Shown: positions 41,921 to 50,027 of the stretch, piece after piece | Layout of the letters: every line of letters starts with the position of its first letter | Position numbering within the stretch: position 1 is the stretch's first letter | Source: JAAUTS01 sp038250235 | GTDB taxonomy: Bacteria; Verrucomicrobiota; Verrucomicrobiia; Methylacidiphilales; JAAUTS01 | NCBI GenBank assembly: GCA_038250235.1 | Contig: JBBSCO010000015.1 | Span: 1-54,623, forward strand | Reading direction: 5' to 3' | DNA: 54,623 nucleotides | Notes under the pieces: generated by a model | Database searches by the model: none | Seen by the model: the letters and a program-made list of their open reading frames with translations, nothing else | Told to the model about the DNA's origin: nothing | Translations under genes and position numbers: made by a program

Positions 41921-41940
41921 GACTATGCCCCCATACCCCT
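41921..41940. promoter_or_regulatory. candidate RcnR/InrS-type operator upstream of rcnA
   Basis: Sequence gactatgcccccataccccct-like: a tatg-ccccc-ata palindrome at 41924-41935 plus a second C-tract. Operators of RcnR and CsoR-type repressors have short A/T arms around G/C tracts. It overlaps the predicted rcnA -10 (CATAGT, 41927-41922, 6 bases before the ATG), with a TTGTAA 16 bp further up. Confidence 0.5.
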
Positions 41941-41957
41941 TTTTTACAAATGTAAAC

Positions 41958-41986
41958 TTGCCTTCTCCTCGTGAGCCATTTATAGA
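41958..41986 (+). promoter_or_regulatory. leaderless promoter of the RcnR/InrS-like gene
   Basis: TTGCCT at 41958-41963, 17-bp spacer, TATAGA at 41981-41986, then 6 bases to the ATG at 41993. The -35 overlaps the edge of a tttaca-aa-tgtaaa palindrome (41943-41956) that may serve both directions. Confidence 0.6.
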
Positions 41987-41992
41987 GGATTT

Positions 41993-42292
41993 ATGGCAAA
42001 ACCATCGAAAGCCCCTCCCCACGCCCATCCAGAGTCTGAAACTCATGCTTTGCGGTTAAGACTCCGAAAAATAGTTGGTCAACTCAACGGAGTGGAGCGC
42101 ATGATGGAAGCAGACCGAGATTGTGCCGAGATTTTAACGCAGCTTCTTTCTGTGCGAAAAGGATTGAAATCGCTCTCGGAAAAGATCATCCACTCGCATC
42201 TTCACCATTGCATTGAAAGTTCAAACGATGAAATCAGCGCCAAGCGGAACATGCGCGAACTTCTGACGGTTCTGGAGCGTTACGTGGATTAG
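41993..42292 (+). CDS. CsoR/RcnR-family metal-sensing repressor, InrS-like
   Basis: A 99-residue all-helical repressor of the DUF156 family. Ligand positions are informative. Cys44 (in DRDCAEIL), His69 and Cys73 (SHLHHC) have the 25- and 29-residue spacing of CsoR and InrS. His12 lies 32 residues before the Cys, equal to His3 in RcnR and His21 in the Ni(II) sensor InrS of cyanobacteria. The set His, Cys, His, Cys is that of InrS; RcnR has His in place of the last Cys. I infer Ni(II) sensing and repression of the divergent rcnA. The start is set by the -10 box 6 bases upstream. Confidence 0.85.
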   Translation: MAKPSKAPPHAHPESETHALRLRLRKIVGQLNGVERMMEADRDCAEILTQLLSVRKGLKSLSEKIIHSHLHHCIESSNDEISAKRNMRELLTVLERYVD

Positions 42293-42373
42293 AGATGAGA
42301 TACTAAACTTTGCGATCGTGGAGTTCGTTGTCGAATTTAGCGAGGGGAGTGAGTTCTTAGGGTTTTGGAGAGA

Positions 42374-42829
42374 TCAATGATTGTGCCCTCCGCAGATGCA
42401 GCCGTATTCGACGCGTTTGCAGCCTCCGCAGTTTGCCAGATCCAGTTTGATGCGCAGGTTCTGCGGTTTTGCGTCCGCCTTTGCTTTGATTTGTAGCACG
42501 AGCATGTAGCCAGCCCCATCTGGTAGGGGACCCTTGGAAAGGAAGGCATCGGCTGATTTTTCAAACTCCAGTTTGGTGCTTCTGGTCGGTGCCTGGGCCG
42601 TCAGCATGATCACTTGCTCGGCAGGTGATTGTGCTTTGAGGTCTTTGTCGTAAAAGGTGACACTGACTTTCCTGTCTGGCTGGACATAAAATTCGGCGTG
42701 GCCACCTTCCACTTCAATGAGGCGTCCGCCTTTGGGGCCGGCGATGGTTTTGTGTGCGGGCTTGTCCCCAGCAAAGACGGTGGAGCCAAGGAGGATTACG
42801 GCAAGGGTGATGGTTAGGATTTGATTCAT
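42374..42829 (-). CDS. exported protein with Cys/His-rich tail, czc operon
   Basis: A 151-residue exported protein with a signal peptide (ILTITLAVILLGSTVFA) and a beta-rich mature part with GPKGGRLIEVEGGHAEFYV and VSVTFYDKDLKA. The C-terminus is ANCGGCKRVEYGCICGGHNH, with four Cys and two His, an evident metal site. Its ATG overlaps the stop of the CzcA-like gene (ATGA), so it is translationally coupled to the pump. I recall similar uncharacterised proteins beside RND pumps in Planctomycetes and Verrucomicrobia, but have no function. It probably delivers metal to the pump complex. Confidence 0.7.
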   Translation of the reverse strand: MNQILTITLAVILLGSTVFAGDKPAHKTIAGPKGGRLIEVEGGHAEFYVQPDRKVSVTFYDKDLKAQSPAEQVIMLTAQAPTRSTKLEFEKSADAFLSKGPLPDGAGYMLVLQIKAKADAKPQNLRIKLDLANCGGCKRVEYGCICGGHNH

Positions 42830-45800
42830 GGTTTTTCAGGTTCTGGATGTTTTGTTTTTACGGAGGACTCCAACCAATCATAAAGAATCGGCAGGATGAT
42901 CAGGGTTAAAAAGCTGGAGGTGATGATGCCCCCGATGACCACGGTAGCCAGAGGGCGCTGGACTTCAGCTCCCGGGCCAGTGGCGATGGCCATGGGGACA
43001 AAGCCCAGGCTGGCGACCAGGGCGGTCATCAGTTTGGGACGTAGGCGGGTCAGGGTTCCCTCAACCACGGCGTCGCGCAAAAGGCGGCCTTCTTCCCGGA
43101 GTTGGTTGATGAAGCTGATGAGCATGATTCCGTTCAGCGTGGCGATACCGCTCAGAGCGATGAAGCCCACTGCGGCAGAGATACTGAAAGGAATGCCTCG
43201 CAGCCAGAGGGCAAAGATCCCACCGGTCACGGCCAGGGGAACACAAAGCAGAATGAGAAAGGTCTGGCGCAGGCTGCCGAAGCTCATGAAGATCAGGACA
43301 AAAATCAGGAGCAGGGCCAGGGGCACCACGATCAACAGACGTTGTTTGGCCTCCTGCAGGTTTTCAAATTGGCCGCCAAATTCGTAATAATAACCGTCAG
43401 GAAATTTCATGCCTTGATTGAGCTTTTCTTTGGATTCCAGGACAAAACTTTCCAGATCGCGTCCACGCGGGTTGATGAGGATAGCGACACGACGCTGGGT
43501 GGATTCACGGGTGATAGTTCCGATCTGATCCACGACCTGGACTTCAGCCACTTGTCCGAGCATGAGAATGCCGCCATCGTCGGTTCGCAGGGGAAGTTTT
43601 CGGATGGCATCGAGGTCGTGGCGTTGTTCTTCCGGAAGGCGCACGACCATTTCATAACGGCGGTTTCCTTCGATCAGCGTTCCAACCTGGGCTCCGGCCA
43701 AGGCATGTTCGACCACGCGGTTGATTTCGTCCGTGTGGACGTTGAATTTTTGAAGGGCATCCCGCTTGGGTTTTATCTCGACCATGGGGGTGCGGCCTAG
43801 GGCATCGAACTCCACGTCACCGGCGCCTGGAACAGTCCTGATCAGGTCACGGGCCTGGGTCGCCAGGGATTCGAGGGTGGCATAGTCGTCACCGAAAATT
43901 TTGAGCGACACATCCGATCTCGAACCGGCCATGATTTCGTTGAATCGGAGCTGGATAGGTTGAGTGAAGAGATAGCTTTGCTGGGGGAAATAATTGGTTA
44001 AGTCCTTCCGCATCAGCTCGATCAGTTGGGGTTTGGTGGCCCTGCGTTCGTTGATCTTCCGCCATTTTTTTTTCGGGTGAAAAAAGATATAGGTATCGGC
44101 AACGTTCGGCCCCATGGGATCGGTGGCAACTTCGGCCGTTCCGATGCGGGAGAAAAGGTGGCTGATTTCCGGGTAGTTTTTTAGCAGCAGGATTTCAGAC
44201 TGTTTTTGTAGTTCGGTGGAAGCTCCCAAGCCGACGCTGTTGCTGCGAATCATCTGGATGGAGAGGGAACCTTCGTCGAGTTGGGGAATGAACTCAGATC
44301 CCAGCCTGGTGAAGAGAGCGAGCGAGAGGATAAAGAGTCCGACGGCAGATCCGGTAAAAATCAAACGGTAGCGGAAGGCTAACCGAAGCAGGGGAGCGTA
44401 AATCCATTTAAGGAATTCCACGGCGATATTGTCTTTTTCCTGAATTTTCCCACTGAGGAAATAGGAGCAGAGCACAGGCATGAGGGTTAGGGCGAGAATC
44501 AAGGATCCGACCAGGGCCATGATGACGGTGAGTGCCATCGGGTTGAACATTTTTCCTTCAATGCCTGTCAGGGCCAGTATCGGAATATAAACCACGGTAA
44601 CAACCATCACACCGAAGAACATGGGGTTGGCGACTTCTTTGGCCGAGATAAGAACTTCATGGACGCGCTCGCGTGGAGTGAGGATGCGGCCGAGCTGGGT
44701 TTGCTTGTGGGCGAGGTGGCGGATGATATTTTCGACCATGACGACGGAGCCGTCCACGATCAGGCCAAAATCGATGGCTCCCAAACTCATCAGGTTTCCG
44801 GAGATCCGGCATTGGACCATGCCGGTGATGGCGAAGAGCATGGAAAGCGGTATGGCCAGGGCGACGATGAGCGCTGCACGGATATTTCCCAGCAGAATGA
44901 AAAGAACCATCACGACGAGAATGGCTCCTTCAAAAAGATTGGTCTGCACAGTGCGGATGGTTTTGTTGACCAGATTGGAGCGGTCATAGACGGTTCGGAT
45001 CTCGATGCCCTCCGGAAGTTTCTCATGGATATCGTGGATTTTTTTAAGAACGGCCTTGGCAACCAATCGGCTGTTTTCTCCGCTCAGCATGATGGTGCCG
45101 CCGAGGAGTGCCTCGTTACCGTTTTCGGTTGAGGCTCCGGTGCGGAAGCTTGTGCCAATGGCCACTTCCGCTACGTCCTTGACCAGAATGGGCAGGGTTC
45201 CGGCTCTGAATTTTAACGGAAGTCCGGCGATTTCTTCGATCGATTTGACACGGACATCCGAGCGGATGGCAAGCTGTTCACCGCTTATTTCCAGGAGTCC
45301 GCCTCCCGCATTTTCCGTGTTGGCTTTGATTTTTTCAGAAAGATCTTTGATCGTCATGCCTGCTGCGGAAAGCTTGACCGGGTCGGGCATGATGACGATC
45401 TGGCGTTCGTAACCGCCGGAGGTATTGACCTCGGCCACGCCGGGAGTGGCCCGGAGCAGAGGCTTCACGATGTATTCCTGAATCTGTTTTAGTTCCTGAA
45501 GTTGCGCCTGCCGTGCGGCTGGTTTGTTGGCCGCGTCTTTTTTGTAGTCGATGATGTAGAAAAAGATGTCGCCCAGTCCGGTGCTGATAGGAGCGAGTTG
45601 CGGGGTGATACCGTCAGGGAGTTCTTCTTTGGCATTGTTCAGACGCTCAGAAACAAGCTGCCTCATGCGGTAGATGTCCGTGCCGTCGCGGAAGACCATG
45701 GTGATTTGGGAAAAGCCGAAGCGTGAGAGGGAACGGAGTTCCGTCATATCGGGCAATCCTGCCATCCCGCTTTCGATGGGAAAGGTGACGAGCTTTTCCA

Positions 45801-45981
45801 CTTCCTCGGCCGCCAAGGCTCCAGACACGGAGTTGATCTGGACCTGGGGACTGGTGATGTCGGGAACGGCATCGATGGTCAGATGCACCATGGACCAGAG
45901 CCCGACTCCAACCAGTAGGAGGCTGGCAAGGATGATGAGGAACCGTTGCCGAAGACTGAATTTGATTAGTTTGAAAATCAT
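42826..45981 (-). CDS. czcA: CzcA/CnrA-like heavy-metal efflux RND pump
   Basis: A 1051-residue RND pump of the HME type for divalent cations (Co, Zn, Cd or Ni). The first helix is FLIILASLLLVGVGLW. The proton-relay helix GAIDFGLIVDGSVVMVENII contains the DFG-x(3)-D motif of CzcA, unlike the Cus-type helix in the other pump. Segments FIPQLDEGSLSIQMIR and DPMGPNVADTY, QPIQLRFNEIMAG are the Czc/Cnr counterparts of the Met positions used by CusA, so copper is unlikely. Paired with a CzcB-like adaptor, CzcC-like outer channel and a Cys/His-tailed protein, it forms a complete tripartite system. Confident in class, less so in metal. Confidence 0.93.
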   Translation of the reverse strand: MIFKLIKFSLRQRFLIILASLLLVGVGLWSMVHLTIDAVPDITSPQVQINSVSGALAAEEVEKLVTFPIESGMAGLPDMTELRSLSRFGFSQITMVFRDGTDIYRMRQLVSERLNNAKEELPDGITPQLAPISTGLGDIFFYIIDYKKDAANKPAARQAQLQELKQIQEYIVKPLLRATPGVAEVNTSGGYERQIVIMPDPVKLSAAGMTIKDLSEKIKANTENAGGGLLEISGEQLAIRSDVRVKSIEEIAGLPLKFRAGTLPILVKDVAEVAIGTSFRTGASTENGNEALLGGTIMLSGENSRLVAKAVLKKIHDIHEKLPEGIEIRTVYDRSNLVNKTIRTVQTNLFEGAILVVMVLFILLGNIRAALIVALAIPLSMLFAITGMVQCRISGNLMSLGAIDFGLIVDGSVVMVENIIRHLAHKQTQLGRILTPRERVHEVLISAKEVANPMFFGVMVVTVVYIPILALTGIEGKMFNPMALTVIMALVGSLILALTLMPVLCSYFLSGKIQEKDNIAVEFLKWIYAPLLRLAFRYRLIFTGSAVGLFILSLALFTRLGSEFIPQLDEGSLSIQMIRSNSVGLGASTELQKQSEILLLKNYPEISHLFSRIGTAEVATDPMGPNVADTYIFFHPKKKWRKINERRATKPQLIELMRKDLTNYFPQQSYLFTQPIQLRFNEIMAGSRSDVSLKIFGDDYATLESLATQARDLIRTVPGAGDVEFDALGRTPMVEIKPKRDALQKFNVHTDEINRVVEHALAGAQVGTLIEGNRRYEMVVRLPEEQRHDLDAIRKLPLRTDDGGILMLGQVAEVQVVDQIGTITRESTQRRVAILINPRGRDLESFVLESKEKLNQGMKFPDGYYYEFGGQFENLQEAKQRLLIVVPLALLLIFVLIFMSFGSLRQTFLILLCVPLAVTGGIFALWLRGIPFSISAAVGFIALSGIATLNGIMLISFINQLREEGRLLRDAVVEGTLTRLRPKLMTALVASLGFVPMAIATGPGAEVQRPLATVVIGGIITSSFLTLIILPILYDWLESSVKTKHPEPEKP

Positions 45982-46090
45982 GGAATGGAAATCAGGGGTT
46001 TAAACGGATGAAGATTTTTAAAAGGAAAGGCGCGGAGAATCGGAAAGTGCGAGTCTTTCGAAGAGAAGATTCCTGCTAGAGAGATCCGGT

Positions 46091-46876
46091 TTAGTGGCCA
46101 TCGGCGCATCCGGCTCCTGCGTTGACGGCCTGGAGTTCTGTCAGATAAAGGCCCTGAGTTCCACGAACGACCACAACATCGCCCTCAAAAAGACCGTCGA
46201 GAATCTGGATTTTTCCGTCGCGGTTGTTCCCTGTCTGAACCGGCGTTTTCAGGTAAAACCCTGCGTTTTCCACGTAAGCGAAAGAGCCCTTGGCCGTTTT
46301 TAGAACGGCACTGTCCGGGACGACGGTTGTTTCTTCGGCTTTCTCCCCGGATTCTAGGAACTGAAGGGTTAGGGCTGAGCCCACGGTAAGGGAACTGTCC
46401 GCAGGATGGATTTCGACAATTAATTCCGATTGACTGTTGAGTTCCTGAAGTTGGTTATCAATCCGCGATATTTTACCTTCCACTATTGATCCTGTGCTGG
46501 TGGAAACCTGAACGGTTGAACCGGGCTGGAGCGAGGAAAGTTCTGTGGAGGGGAGAAGAGCTGACGCATAGGCGGAACCCTGGCGGTAGCGGCCGTTGAC
46601 ACTTTTCTCGTCTGCCTGACGAAAAATCTGTGCAGAAACAGAGCTTCTTGAAGCCAGCTTACCCGTGCCGACTTCTTCTGTTACGACACCGAGGCTGGCA
46701 AGGGCGTCCGGACTGAGGCCGAGACCTTTGCCTGGATTGAAGAAAACTTTGTTTTCATGGCCTTTGGCCTCATGCCCTTGCGAAAGTTCCGCCGCAGCTG
46801 TTTTGTCGGGGGACGGACTGCAGTTGGCCAGAAAAAATGCGCAGATGGTGATATGGGCGATGGCGGTATTTTTCAT
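46091..46876 (-). CDS. CzcB-like RND periplasmic adaptor, short form
   Basis: A membrane-fusion lipoprotein of 261 residues. The ATG at 46876 gives a signal ending FLANC and lies 5 bases after the stop of the CzcC-like gene; the frame upstream is longer but overlaps that gene. Conserved strands are TGKLASRSSVSAQI, GSIVEGKISRIDNQL, LTVGSALTLQFL, VVPDSAVLKTAKGSFAYVE and ILDGLFEGDVVVVRG. It is much shorter than usual (360 to 520 residues), and the lipoyl half and long helical hairpin that contact the outer-membrane channel are largely missing, so assembly must differ. The last residues (GAGCADGH) add Cys and His. A gap of 109 bp separates it from the pump gene. Confidence 0.85.
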   Translation of the reverse strand: MKNTAIAHITICAFFLANCSPSPDKTAAAELSQGHEAKGHENKVFFNPGKGLGLSPDALASLGVVTEEVGTGKLASRSSVSAQIFRQADEKSVNGRYRQGSAYASALLPSTELSSLQPGSTVQVSTSTGSIVEGKISRIDNQLQELNSQSELIVEIHPADSSLTVGSALTLQFLESGEKAEETTVVPDSAVLKTAKGSFAYVENAGFYLKTPVQTGNNRDGKIQILDGLFEGDVVVVRGTQGLYLTELQAVNAGAGCADGH

Positions 46877-46881
46877 AGTAT

Positions 46882-48162
46882 TTATAGGATTGTCAGGCTT
46901 TCGCCGGTAAGAACTTTCAGGTCGAGAAGGTTTTTCCACGTCTCCAGAAGGACTTCGTTCCGGAGCTTTTGCGATTCAAGGAAAGCTTTTTGGCTTTCCA
47001 GGTAGAGTTGAATATGAATGGCGCCCAAGCGGTATTGGCGATCGGCTAATTCTGCGGCTTCCCGCAAGTTGGAAATGGTTTCGGTTGGGGATTCCTGTAG
47101 GAGTTTTCGCGACATCATGTAGGCGCGGCAGCGGCGGGCGATTTCGCGTTCCACCTTGCGCCGGGCATCAAGCAGCAGGGAATCCGCCTGTTTGCGGCGG
47201 GCCTGTGCGGTGGTGATGTTACCCTGATTCCAGTTCCAGAGCGGCAGGGTGGTGGAAAGGATAATGCCGGCATTTTCTTCCCGTTCTCCCGCTTTATCCT
47301 GGCTGAAAAAGGGACCGACGGAGAAATCGGGGGCAGCCTCCAGCCGGGCGGCGCTGACTTCACGCAGGGCTTTTTTCAGTACCAGAACATGGACTTTCAG
47401 GGACAGGTTTTGGTTAAGTCCTTGGAGAATCATTTTAGAACTTTCGATCTCAGGGAAGGAGGTTGTCCGGGGCTGTTGGATGGTCAGTTCCGTGCTCGAC
47501 GGCAGGCCGAGTAGGAGGTTGAGTTCCAGGCGGGTTTCCTCGCGCTCCATGAGGGCTTCTTTGGCTTCTTTTTTGAGCGAAAGGAGGGAGGCTTCGATGA
47601 TGCGGAGTTCGAGGAATTGTGAGGCTCCTGTATTGGGACGCTGTTTCAGGAGGTTGATCAAGGCGGAGCTTCGTTCGCTGACTTCTTCTGCTGACTCGGC
47701 ATAGTCCCGGGCAATGAGATGACGTTGGGCCAGACTGCGGACTTGACCGGAGAGTGCTGTGCGGAATTGTTGGAGCGTGAGTTCGGCAATCTCCACATCT
47801 TTGTTGGCGATGGCTTTGCGCAGAGAACCTTTGCCGGGAAATTCAAAGCTTTGGGTGATGCTGAAACTTCGTGTAGTGCCTTCGCCTTCCAGCGAGCCGG
47901 AAGGGTCTTTGATGCGGCGGGTTCCGAGTTCGCCTTCGAATTCCGGGTTTTTCCACAGCCCGGCCTGGGTGCGTTGTCCTTTAGCCGCAGCGAGTCCGGC
48001 TTCATAGAATTTCAGTTCGGCATTGTTGCGGAGGGCGGAATCGATGAGGGAATCACTGGTCCATGCTGGAGTTTTTTGGGAAGCGGCCAACTGGGAACCT
48101 TGCTGTCCCCGGAGAGGAGACAACAAGGCAAGAAGGGCGACGAATAAGGCAAAAGGGCGCAC
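46882..48162 (-). CDS. CzcC/TolC-like outer-membrane efflux protein
   Basis: A 426-residue outer-membrane factor with a signal peptide (FALFVALLALLSPLRGQ) and two OEP repeats of long helices. Evidence: ALRNNAELKFYEAGLAAAKGQ, WKNPEFEGELG, SFEFPGKGSLRKAIANKDVEIAE in the first; LEAAPDFSVGPFF, STTLPLWNWNQGNITTA in the second; the final helix EAAELADRQYRLGAIHIQLYLESQ. GTG at 48162 is preferred because the frame start at 48222 would overlap the upstream gene by 53 bases. It may serve both the Czc-like and the Cus-like pump, as the latter lacks its own channel. Confidence 0.9.
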   Translation of the reverse strand: MRPFALFVALLALLSPLRGQQGSQLAASQKTPAWTSDSLIDSALRNNAELKFYEAGLAAAKGQRTQAGLWKNPEFEGELGTRRIKDPSGSLEGEGTTRSFSITQSFEFPGKGSLRKAIANKDVEIAELTLQQFRTALSGQVRSLAQRHLIARDYAESAEEVSERSSALINLLKQRPNTGASQFLELRIIEASLLSLKKEAKEALMEREETRLELNLLLGLPSSTELTIQQPRTTSFPEIESSKMILQGLNQNLSLKVHVLVLKKALREVSAARLEAAPDFSVGPFFSQDKAGEREENAGIILSTTLPLWNWNQGNITTAQARRKQADSLLLDARRKVEREIARRCRAYMMSRKLLQESPTETISNLREAAELADRQYRLGAIHIQLYLESQKAFLESQKLRNEVLLETWKNLLDLKVLTGESLTIL

Positions 48163-48169
48163 GGTTTGT

Positions 48170-48556
48170 TTAGCTAGGATTAAGGTTTTGAGCCGGGCAT
48201 TCTGTGTGGGAATGGTCCACATAAACGGTTCGAGCTTTACGGATGTCGGGATTCTTGGAGACGACGGAATAGTGGGAGCGGTAGTTACGTCCTGCTTCCC
48301 TGCGCGGTGATCCTGCCGTCAGTCGCTGAATGACTTCTTCAAGAAGGACTCCTTTGCTATTTGTTAGTGAAACGTGAACATGGGCTCCGGGAGTGTGGTG
48401 CAGGGCTGTTTTGCCTTGAACGGTTCCGCTGATCGTTTTTTTGCCTGCTCTTGGATTGTTGCTGGTGATGGTCGGGGCTGAGGCTTGGAGTGAGCCGAAA
48501 GATGCCAAAACAGATGCGGTCAGGATGAGAGTTTGTAGATATTTTTTCTTGTTCAT
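48170..48556 (-). CDS. exported His-containing protein of czc operon
   Basis: A 128-residue exported protein. The ATG at 48556 gives a signal peptide (TLILTASVLASFGSLQA). The mature part has ISGTVQGKTALHHTPGAHVHVSL, a strand rich in His, and a C-terminal region RTVYVDHSHTECPAQ with two His and a Cys. It ends 7 bases before the OEP gene start. I recognise no family, but the His spacing and position suggest metal handling. A longer upstream frame from 48688 has no coding character. Confidence 0.6.
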   Translation of the reverse strand: MNKKKYLQTLILTASVLASFGSLQASAPTITSNNPRAGKKTISGTVQGKTALHHTPGAHVHVSLTNSKGVLLEEVIQRLTAGSPRREAGRNYRSHYSVVSKNPDIRKARTVYVDHSHTECPAQNLNPS

Positions 48557-48701
48557 ATTTTTTAAAAAGGGTTCCAGGCGGATCGAGCTGCCTGAAAAAG
48601 CTCGTGGGTAAAAAATTCGGGACACACGACAGGTGTAGTCTGCCGGACAGAGGTGGGCGTTGAGGGCGTGAACTCCAAGGGAGATCACGGCTCACGCAGG
48701 A

Positions 48702-49040
48702 TCAGGATAAGCGAGGGGGCAGGTCGATGGCCTGAACGGGGCCATCCGGGCAACGGTCGTTGCTCTTAAGGTAGGAGGGGGCTTTCTTGAATTCAAGATT
48801 GCCCACCGCCGAAAAAGTATCACTGAGGGAAAGCGGTTGATGGCAAACGCTGTGGCAATCCGGGCTTTGGCTGTCGGAAGCAGGGGTTGAACCGCAACAG
48901 CTGTCTGCGTTTACGTGGCGGGAAGTTTCACCCAAAAGCCCGGCGTGTTCCGCCTGGCAGATGATGGATTGCAGGAGGAATAGGATCAGCACGGCCGTCC
49001 CGAGAAGCGGGCGCAGAATGGTCATGCTGAAATTTGACAT
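48702..49040 (-). CDS. Cys-rich exported protein with DRCPDGP...PPRL tail
   Basis: A 112-residue exported protein that heads the czc-like operon. The N-terminal helix TAVLILFLLQSIICQ is followed by AEHAGLLG. The middle carries Cys (ADSCCGSTP, SPDCHSVCHQP), and the C-terminus is NDRCPDGPVQAIDLPPRLS. It shares the end motifs with the His-rich protein at 40681-41016, so they are paralogues whose middle segments differ. ATG at 49040 is supported by a promoter with a perfect TTGACA and a start 6 bases after the -10. Likely function is periplasmic metal binding. Confidence 0.65.
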   Translation of the reverse strand: MSNFSMTILRPLLGTAVLILFLLQSIICQAEHAGLLGETSRHVNADSCCGSTPASDSQSPDCHSVCHQPLSLSDTFSAVGNLEFKKAPSYLKSNDRCPDGPVQAIDLPPRLS

Positions 49041-49046
49041 TGAAAA

Positions 49047-49075
49047 TCGTTAGCACTGCTTATGGGGACTGTCAA
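49047..49075 (-). promoter_or_regulatory. candidate promoter of czc operon
   Basis: Minus strand TTGACA (49075-49070), 17-bp spacer, TAACGA (49052-49047), then 6 bases to the ATG at 49040. The -35 is perfect, the -10 is weak. The gap 49076-49323 is gene-free; I see no further sites in it. Confidence 0.5.
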
Positions 49076-49323
49076 GGGAGGGGTAAAGGGGGCCGTATCC
49101 TCATTTGAAGTCAGGTTTTCTAGTAAATATGCGATAAGGAATAATCACTAGGGCTTTTGACCTGCTCAGATGTACGAAATCGCTATCTGTGATCGCCGTA
49201 CGATTTTGCAACTGTTGAAAAATTGCCGACCATATATAATTTTATACAAGCAATTTAGACGAAATCTAGTCCGACCCACTACCCTACCTACTAGGAAATT
49301 CCTGCCGCCGCCGGGAAATTAGG

Positions 49324-49830
49324 CTAACCAGAGCCCAACCGCTCCATGAGATTAGAGAACATGATCGGGTCAAAAATCAGGAAACTGTCCAAGTCCCGAC
49401 CCAAAATGATGAGTTCCAAGGCCGGATTATCCAAATTCAGCAAAGACGGGTCATTCGTCAGAAGCAGGTCTGCCTTGCTTAGAGGAACTTCGGTTAGAAT
49501 GCGTGACTGAGTATGGGTCAAACCAAGGGATTTTTGTACATATTGTGCGGCATTAGCTCCGATATGGGTTTCCAGATCTGGCAGTCCATCCTTCAAAAAG
49601 CCCCACAAGGCAATGCTGGATAAGGCTTCTTGTGCAAGGTCACCGATCCGAGTGCCGAGGTTTTTATCTGCAGTTTCCTGAAGTGCCTGAAGGGACGCGG
49701 GTGTGACAATAATGTAGAGACGAAGCTTTCAAAGGAAGTCCACCGTCGCTTGACAGGCGAGATCTCCAGACGCAAGAGCGATGAGGAATGTGGCATCAAC
49801 GGCTGCAAACCTCGGCTTCACGTGAGACAT
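49324..49830 (-). pseudogene. PIN-domain toxin gene with in-frame TGA
   Basis: A continuous 169-codon reading frame interrupted by one TGA at 49729-49731. Before it: MSHVKPRFAAVDATFLIALA, with the first PIN Asp in AAVDATFL. After it: KLRLYIIVTPASLQAL, ALSSIALWGFLKDG, then AQYVQKSLGL and SKADLLLTNDPSLLN, containing later acidic residues. Both halves match one PIN-family toxin, so this is a single nonsense change that probably inactivated the toxin. Frame and spacing are otherwise kept, which suggests the mutation is recent. It overlaps its antitoxin gene by 35 bases. Confidence 0.75.
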
Positions 49831-49969
49831 TAGACCCCTTCCCCTTGTGTAGGAGAGTCTCCAATTTTTCAGAAGAATATCCATCCATCCGCCGGTAGGA
49901 TTGATTGACTGCGGCAACAGCTTCATCAACAAGCTGCTGGGCCTGTGCTGAGCGTTCGTAAGTTTTCAT
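49796..49969 (-). CDS. 57-residue antitoxin of PIN-toxin pair
   Basis: A short gene with ATG at 49969 and TGA at 49796. The product begins MKTYERSAQAQQLVDEAVAA, a helical stretch typical of small antitoxins, and ends in a charged tail (GKGSNVSREAEVCSR). The overlap with the start of the PIN gene by 35 bases is the usual arrangement for vapBC-type pairs. Residues in common with known antitoxins are few, so the assignment rests on position. A promoter and operator-like repeat lie directly upstream. The toxin carries an in-frame stop, so this antitoxin may now be an orphan. Confidence 0.55.
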   Translation of the reverse strand: MKTYERSAQAQQLVDEAVAAVNQSYRRMDGYSSEKLETLLHKGKGSNVSREAEVCSR

Positions 49970-49982
49970 AGTTATCGTGTTC

Positions 49983-50010
49983 GTTGTAGTGTGTATGTTG
50001 GATGTGTGAA
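49983..50010 (-). promoter_or_regulatory. candidate promoter of antitoxin gene
   Basis: Minus strand TTCACA (50010-50005), 16-bp spacer, TACAAC (49988-49983), 13 bases before the ATG at 49969. The match is better than most in this window. Confidence 0.5.
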
Positions 50011-50027
50011 TTAACGCTAGTTAACGC
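50011..50027. promoter_or_regulatory. TTAACGC direct repeat, candidate antitoxin operator
   Basis: ttaacgc occurs twice at 50011-50017 and 50021-50027, separated by tag, immediately upstream of the -35 box of the antitoxin gene. Toxin-antitoxin complexes commonly bind repeats of this size. The rest of the 337-bp gap to 50306 shows no gene. Confidence 0.45.

Noticed and set aside
49729..49731. Selenocysteine codon in the PIN toxin
   Set aside because: No SECIS-like hairpin is visible and PIN toxins do not use selenocysteine; a nonsense mutation is simpler.
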